From: Thecaphora thlaspeos
Taxonomy: Eukaryota; Basidiomycota; Ustilaginomycetes; Urocystidales; Glomosporiaceae
Direction of reading: 5' to 3'
Assembly (NCBI GenBank): GCA_900291925.1
Contig: UWYS01000019.1
Location: 496,001 to 560,000 of the forward strand
DNA: 64,000 bases
Shown one piece after another: positions 58,003-64,000 of this stretch. A program made the position numbers and the translations under genes. How positions within the stretch are numbered: position 1 is the first letter of the stretch; every line of letters starts with the position of its first letter. The notes beneath the pieces were generated by a model. That model had not been told where the DNA came from. It saw only the letters and a program-made list of their open reading frames with translations, and did not search any database.

Positions 58003-60809
58003 ATGATGTTGCCATGGGTCATGGACCAGAGCTCGTACGAGTACATCGACTCGTTTCCCCCAGAGCAGCAGCACGATGCCCTCGTCGCTATGCAGGCTTT
58101 CAACCGTAACTCGTTCAAGATCTTCACTGTTGCCATGTAAGTCGTTCCTTCGTTCGTCTCCTTCTCCCTTCGCCTTGCTCGCACACGACTCGATGATCTG
58201 ATGCTTCTACCTCTTTCTCCTTCATCCCTCCCTGGTCTGTCTTGGTAATCCTCCTTTCATCCGTTCAGATTCATCGAATATGGCCTCTTCCTCACCCTCG
58301 TCTTCGCATCCGGAATCGCACACTACGGTGCACGTCTCTTTCCCAGCTTCTCTTGCAGCCTCCGCCGCCAATTGGCCCCGATCCGGACACACGTGCTCGA
58401 TGCGCCCTTGATCGGACGTCACCATGCCGAGCCTATCCGTCTCTTTGGCCAGAGCTGGTTGACCTTCCAGATGCCGCTCCGTGTGCAAGGTCTTATCCTG
58501 CTCGGACTTGCTCTCGTCAACATCGTACCTTCCTTTGGACTCTACACCATACTACCTGCAGAACGTAACCCAGTGTAAGTTCTCGAGCGCAATGACCAAG
58601 TCTCGAGAGTAGACCCAATACTAAACAATCATACCTCCCTCGTTTCTCGTGCGGATTTATTTATTTATTTTGCAGATTTCCCGATCCGCACAGCCATCGT
58701 TCGCAACTGCAAAGGTACATGGCGGACCGAACGGCCTTCCTCTCTATCGGACAGGTCCTCCTCCTCTTTCTCATGGCTGGTCGAAATAGTTTCATCACCC
58801 TTCTGTCCGGACTGGGCATGAACCAACTCATGCTCTACCACCGTTGGTTGGCTCGCTGGGTATGGACGCATGCCTTTGTCCATGCAATCATGTGGACCGT
58901 CATCAGCGTACAGTATGGTGACCTTGCTGAAGAGTACGATGAGGCTTATTGGAATTGGGGCGTACTGGTGAGTCCACACACGGCGAATCGTCAGAAAGAA
59001 GATGCGAAGCAGGCAAAGGCACTTACTGACGAAGAGGAAAGGGGAAATTACGAATCGGTCGTGTTCGTACGTACAGGCGCTCGTCATGTTTGACGGTCTC
59101 ATCTTTCTTTCGCTCCGATGGCTCAGAGAAAAGTGGTACGAGGTGAGTTTGTTCCCCAACCTTTGTCCTCCCGTCGTCAGTCGTCGCGACGTCACGATGG
59201 AAGCTGATTTGCCCCTTGTGCGTCCCCGTCGCCCGTCCCACGGCCGTGGTAGATTTTCGTTTTCCTGCACATCATTATAGCCCTTCTCGCCGTCGTTGGG
59301 ACGTACTTCCACATCCACCTGCTTCACTCTAGCTCGGTACGTCGCGCTTCATTGCGAACATCGTGCGCAAAGGCTTCATACGGTGCTCTTGTCGTTCCAT
59401 CTGTAAACCGACTACGCATCGTCACCTCGTCTCGCGTGACGATTTTTATTTTTATTTTTATATTCTCTGGCGAACAGTTCGAACTCTTCGTAAGACTCTT
59501 AAACTGTCTCTACACCTCTCTCGTCCTCCGGTCCTCCAACAAGGTCCAACCATCCACCGCATCGATTTCACTCTTGGCCCGTAACAAAGTGGCACGACTT
59601 CGAATTTCGCTACCGTCATGGAGGGTTCAAGATCAGCGCATCACAGAACCAGCAGCGGTCGAAATGGCAAGGATCGCGGCTGGTAACTCTATCATGCTCA
59701 CCATACCGAGACTGCAGTGGGTGGGAGACCATCCCTTTTCAGTCTACAGGAGCGGTGAGGGTTGCGTAGAAGTTTTGGTTTCCATTCAACGTGGTATGAC
59801 GAGAAAATTACTTCAACTCGTCGACGATGATGCGAAGGTGGAGGAGCGAGGGACGAGGGAAAGAGATGTCGTCGTTCTCGTCGAAGGACCGTATTATGGA
59901 ATGCCAGATGTAAGTCGTCCCCCCCCCCTCCCTCTCATCCTTGTCAACCTACACGGTATAGCTGACGATTTTGTCTTGTTCCAAACGGTTCCGCCTGGAT
60001 GTAGGTCAAGACGGCCTCTCATCTGCTTCTCGTAGCTGGTGGAATAGGCTTGACGTATTGCATGCCACTCTTCGTTCAAGCTGTCCATCAACGTCGACTC
60101 AAGAGTTGCAAATTACTCTGGATGGTTCGAGATCTTGGTACGTTTTCCGCGCGGTCTCGACTATTTCTTTCTCCCTTCCTCGTGTCAAGGTTTTTTTTAC
60201 TGATCCTCTCGCCAACCAACACTGAATGGACGGTGCAAACGGACAGACATGCTCGAAACAATCGACGAACAAATGACCGAACTGAACGAAAGTCTAAATC
60301 ACCTTGACACCAATACGAAAACGACCTTCCAAATTCAAGTCTACCACACCACCGCCCCTGCCATTGCCACTCCCACTGCCACTCTCACAGCATCAACAAC
60401 GACAGTACCAAAAGACATTTCTCCATCCTCTTCTTCCATCACTTCGAACGAAACGCCGCCCAACGAAAATTCATTTTCACTCGACGAGAAACCTTGCACC
60501 GTCTTTGAAAGACGAAAATGGCGAAACATCTCTGTATTTGTCCATCCTGGTCGACCTGACGGTATCAAATCAATCAAACCTTGTCAACAGCAACAAGGAC
60601 GAGAACAGGAGAAACACGAGGATGTTTTCGTCGTTTCTTGTGGACCTAGACGACTTTGCGATTGGACTAGAAACGAGGCGTTGCAGTGGAGGAGAGAGGG
60701 TCGGTGGGCTGATGTGCTGTTTCATAGTGAGTGTTATGTGGTAGGCAGTGCGAGAGAGAGAGGAAAGGCGCCATGGAAAATGGAACGGTTCGTGTACAAA
60801 AAAACATAG
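58003..60809 (+). CDS. Ferric reductase (FRE/NOX family transmembrane component)
   Basis: Eight exons: 58003-58136, 58269-58574, 58676-58967, 59077-59142, 59253-59336, 59478-59909, 60005-60137 and 60247-60809. All phases agree, giving 669 aa. The heme-binding histidine pairs, each spaced by 13 residues, are visible: HRWLARWVWTHAFVH in exon 3 and, in exon 5, HIIIALLAVVGTYFH. The FAD motif is WVGDHPFS, the NADPH motifs are VEGPYYG and LLLVAGGIGLTYCMP, and the C-terminal nucleotide motif is VVSCGPRRLC. It reduces extracellular ferric iron or copper at the plasma membrane for uptake. The junction of exons 5 and 6 lacks the usual last helix, and intron 59337-59477 is stop-free and a multiple of three, so that junction is the least certain. 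A 90-residue Ser/Thr-rich insert interrupts the NADPH domain. Confidence 0.85.
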
Positions 60810-60931
60810 TGTGATGCTATGGTGCTCTGCACGCAACGCAACGCATTGCAATAAAATGAAATGAAATGAGACCGACGGTTAGAAAGTACTGTATTGCTTT
60901 CGTACAGGCTAAACGACGGTGCTTGGCTCGC

Positions 60932-62943
60932 CTAGGCTGGAGGGTAGAAACCGGCATACAGCACGATGCTACAGGCATACCAGCCCGCCAACCATACCAG
61001 GGCCACGTTAACCGCGACGCGAGTGAGCCGGTCGCTGCCGCTCTGTTCCTTGTTGTGCTTCGCGCTCGACGATCCGTTCCGCGATGCAAGGACGAGCGAG
61101 GCCAGACTCCACCAAACGACGGGCATTCCCCCGGGTGTAGCGAAGCGGAGGGCAATCTGGACGTGGCTGGCAAAGAGTAGCGTCGCTGCGAGGACGGCAG
61201 TGAGGACAATATGCGGTACCATGCTCGAATGGGCCTTCAGGCTCAGCAGGGCTGGCGGTGTGTCGTCCCTCCCCTGTCCATGCCCCTTGTCGCCTTGCGT
61301 CTTGTTCGCGACCGTGGCTGCGCTTGAGGTTTGCGGCGGCACGACCGCGTTCACGCGTCGAAGGGAGGCCGGCACAATGCTAAGGGCAATCGTCGAGCGA
61401 GAAGAGTCTTTGACGAAGCTAGCGACGGCGTAGAGCGAGAGGAGCAGAACCGGAAAGGCCAGCGCAAAGTTGGGAAGCTGAGATACACTCCAGTAGCGGA
61501 ACGGCCCGACGTCCCTGTGCAAGGTCGAGCAGCCGGCAGACGTGAGAGTCGCAGGGTAGATGGTGGATGATCGAACGTGCGAGGAGTGCAGCGGCAGAAA
61601 GTAAAGCGCAGGGGTGTGGAGAGATCAGCAGCCCGCCCGACATGAGCGGATGCGAAAGCGGTGCGGAGACCGGCGAGGAGAGCGTCAAGAGGCAGGCGTA
61701 GGCGAAAACAAATGGACGAGCAGGGACGACGATGACAGTCAGCACGTCGTAACTTTGTTTTGGCTCCTCGCTCCCACGCGTGCCATGGGGCTCACCAGTA
61801 GTGCTCCTGCACGAAGCTGTACACGCTCCTCGTTGCCGACCGGCACCACGGACGGATGGCTTCGATTGAAGATGGCGACGAAGACGGAGACGAAGACGAC
61901 GAGGTCTGGACGCAAAAGCGCTGAAAGGCCCATACCTGCGACACGACGAGTGGCGAGACAGAGAGGGCGACGAGCAGGGCGGCCTCGGCGAGCGTCGTGA
62001 GAGCGTCGAGCGCCCCATCGTCCTGATTCGAGAAGAAGAGGTCCCACACCAGGAAGCCGCCGAGCAGAAGGCCGTTTGCCCGAAACGCGGTCGCCACGGC
62101 AAAGCAGCAGGCCGCCCTCAGACGCCGGGCGAACGTGGTGCTCGTGGGCGTCATCTTTGCGCCGGCTTTGGGTCGATGGCGCGGAGCAAGGGCGAGCATT
62201 CCGAGCAGAGCAAAGAGGGAGAAGAAGGGCTCTGGCGTGGGTGCCGAGAGCGTGGTGCCGCCCGATGGACAGAGGAGCGAGAGGGCGGCCGAGAGCCAGG
62301 AGAGCTGGAGCGATGCGGTGTGCCTCCAGGTCAGACGGAAGAGGAGGAGGGGCGCTATACATGTGGCAAGGTTGGCGAGCAGCGTGGTAGATAGCAGAGC
62401 GCTGGCGGGGCTCCACTGGCCGGTGGGGGAGAAGAGGCGACCAGTCAGCCTCAGCAGGGCGACGATGGCGGGCTGAAAGGCGAGCATCTGCTCGTGCGTG
62501 TATCCGCCAGGGAAAGCGAGGGAGGCGGGCGGCGATGGATCGAGCGAGGAGGAGATGACGTGGGAGGGCGCGGCGGCAGCGAGAAAGTAGAGGGTGTCCC
62601 AGCGCACAAAGGCCATCAGCCAGCGGAGGCCGCCAAAGGAGAGGCCATGCTCGTTGAGCGGGTCCAGAGTGAGGGCGAGAAGGTGGGGCGACGTGTCGAA
62701 GCCTTGCTGGAAAGCCGAGCAGAGGCAGAGGGCGGCCGTCGAGGCGAGCCGTACCTTGAGCGAGAGGTGCAGCAGGCGTCGCTGACACCGACGGAGCTCG
62801 GCTTGCTGCTCGTCATGCTCGCCTTGGTCGTCTTGCTCGTGTTGTCCGGCTTGCGGGTGTGGCGTTGCTGCGGGTGCTTGATCCTGTCTGGTTCCATTCT
62901 GGCGGACGTTGCGTGAGGCTGCGGCGACTGCGGCGGTGGCCAT
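60932..62943 (-). CDS. GPI18: GPI18/PIG-V GPI mannosyltransferase 2
   Basis: Exon 1 62943-61796, intron 61795-61515 (GTGAGC...CAG, 281 nt), exon 2 61514-60932, 576 aa. Joining gives YSFVQEHYW to DVGPFRYWSVSQLPNF, the most conserved block of the family. Earlier signatures are the luminal FVRWDTLYFL and HEQMLAFQPAI, and the FRANGLLLGGFLVWD helix. The protein has many membrane segments. It transfers the second mannose to the GPI precursor in the ER lumen. The ATG at 62943 (MATAAVAAASRN) is preferred; an in-frame ATG at 63216 would extend into the neighbouring GTPase promoter. It converges with the ferric reductase, with only 122 bp between stop codons. Confidence 0.9.
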
Positions 62944-63337
62944 GGTTACGAGGCCGTCTAGGTCAAGGGGCGGGCTGTCGGCTGAGCTGCTTGCTTGCTT
63001 GCTTGCTGAGTGCGCGCGGCTGCGGCGTGGCAAGAGGCGCGGGCAAGCGTAGGTGGTCTCGCCACGCCGCACCCACCACCTCACACGGCGCCCTGCCTCT
63101 GCGCCTGCCTCTGCCTCGACCCGCACGAAACGGGCGGCCAAAGTCGCGCCGATTTTCGAGGGCCCTTTTCTCGCCCGATCGCCCGAGCCACCCCAGCACA
63201 AGGCCCGCCCATACATACGCCTTGCAACCCTTCTTCTTGCCGACCACCCTCACCGGCCCGCCACCCAGCTGGCACTCCGACCATCACCTCACACCAACCA
63301 AACACCCTTTTTCACCACCACCACCCCCACCCACACC
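62944..63337. other. Divergent promoter of GPI18 (-) and ARL5-like GTPase (+)
   Basis: 394 bp shared upstream region with short gctt repeats (62988-63007). No gene is seen in it. Confidence 0.6.
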
Positions 63338-63983
63338 ATGGGCGTTGCATTCAGCTCGCTCTGGTCCGGCCTCTTTGGCTCAAAGGAGCTCAAGATCTGC
63401 ATCCTCGGCCTCGACAATGCCGGAAAAACGACCCTCATGTACAAGATGACCATGGGCTCCGTCGTCAGCACAGCACCCACCGTCGGCTCAAACACCGGTA
63501 TGCTCGGCCACAATCCCTCTTTTTAACGCAGCTACCCTCGTCCCAGGCCGCCGCCGCCCTCTACCCCGCTCACCGCTCACCTCTCTCTCTCTCTCTCTCT
63601 CTTCCTCTCTCCCTCTCTCTCTCTCCCTCCCCTCCCGCACGCCACATAGAAACCTTCGAGTACAAGAACCTCAAGTTCATGCTCTGGGACTTAGGCGGGC
63701 AGACGTCGCTCCGAACCAGCTGGTCCAACTATCTCACCGCCAGCGACGCCGTCATCTTTGTCCTCGACAGCAACGACCGCGCCCGCGTCCAGCTCGCAAA
63801 GGACGAGCTCCACCGCATCGCAGCAGACGATCAGATTGCAAAGGCACCCATCCTCGTATGGGCAAACAAGCAAGACATCAAGGGCAGCATGTCGCCCGCC
63901 GAAATATCAGAGGCTCTCGCGCTCACCGCCTTCAGGGAGAGGACGTGGCAGATCTTTGGATGCTCGGCATTGACCGGCAAAGG
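63338..63983 (+). CDS. ARL5-like ARF-family small GTPase (partial, runs off window)
   Basis: Exon 1 63338-63497, intron 63498-63649 (GTATGC...TAG), exon 2 63650-63983, which ends at a GTGAGC donor, so at least one further exon lies beyond 64000. So far 164 full codons are visible. The start MGVAFSSLW has the N-myristoylation glycine. G motifs: P-loop GLDNAGKTT, switch I threonine in APTVGSNT, WDLGGQ, and NKQD. Thr in PTVGSN and the SLRTSW after WDLGGQ favour ARL5 over ARL1, which has PTIGFN and SIRPYW. These GTPases act at the trans-Golgi in endosome-to-Golgi transport. The last helix is missing only because of the window edge. Confidence 0.85.
63580..63631. repeat. Imperfect (CT)n tract inside ARL5-like intron 1
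   Basis: A CT-rich tract with CCT interruptions ends about 18 nt before the intron acceptor. It may double as an extended polypyrimidine tract. Confidence 0.8.
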
Positions 63984-64000
63984 GTGAGCAGCCCGCACCG

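Overview
This is a window of nuclear DNA from a GC-rich, gene-dense basidiomycete fungus, most likely a smut relative (Ustilaginomycotina). The evidence is in the genes: spliceosomal introns of about 90-330 nt with GT(A/G)(A/C)G-type donors, low-complexity Ser/Ala/Gln-rich protein tails, and a clearly fungal gene set (NOT1, SCD6, an RSC subunit, a germinal-centre kinase like Ustilago Don3, ALG10, GPI18, a GIT1-type permease, GH45 and a FRE reductase). No bacterial features, rRNA or tRNA genes were seen. Many open frames quoted for such sequence begin at GTG or TTG; starts here were moved to ATG codons, and exon junctions were placed by phase and conserved protein motifs.

Layout. 0-7.2 kb: an SSH4-like Rsp5 adaptor (-), a GIT1-like glycerophosphodiester permease (-) with a TATA box and CACGTG site, and a GPI-anchored GH45-like enzyme (-). 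7.2-16.3 kb: long leader and then NOT1 (+), the CCR4-NOT scaffold. 16.3-19.7 kb: gene-free, with a 166-bp fold-back element that looks like a Tc1/mariner-type MITE. 19.7-29.3 kb: a WW-WW-MyTH4-RhoGAP protein (+), a TFC6-like TFIIIC WD40 subunit (-), and an isocitrate-lyase/PEP-mutase superfamily enzyme (-). 29.3-35.4 kb: about 6 kb without an assignable gene, but with scattered coding-like segments and good splice donors on the minus strand.

35.4-49.6 kb: a germinal-centre kinase (+); a CaMK1-type kinase (-) with a GC-AG intron, divergent from DOT1 (+), the H3K79 methyltransferase; ALG10 (-), divergent from an SLC25 mitochondrial carrier (+); then a 2.3-kb spacer with a perfect small hairpin and telomere-like bases. 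49.6-64 kb: an RSC1/2-like bromodomain-BAH subunit (+), SCD6/LSM14 (+), an eight-exon ferric reductase (+) preceded by two ATCAGATA(A/G) iron-type GATA sites, GPI18 (-) convergent with it, and the first two coding exons of an ARL5-like GTPase (+) cut by the window edge.

The genes are mostly unrelated housekeeping genes. Functional echoes are mRNA decay and translational control (NOT1, SCD6), chromatin and transcription (TFC6, DOT1, RSC), ER-lumen glycosylation and GPI synthesis (ALG10, GPI18), and nutrient uptake (GIT1-like, FRE). The most interesting points are the fold-back element, the two promoter motif sets, the unresolved 29-35 kb interval, the bromodomain lacking its key Asn, the GC-AG intron, and the stop-free frame-neutral intron in the ferric reductase.
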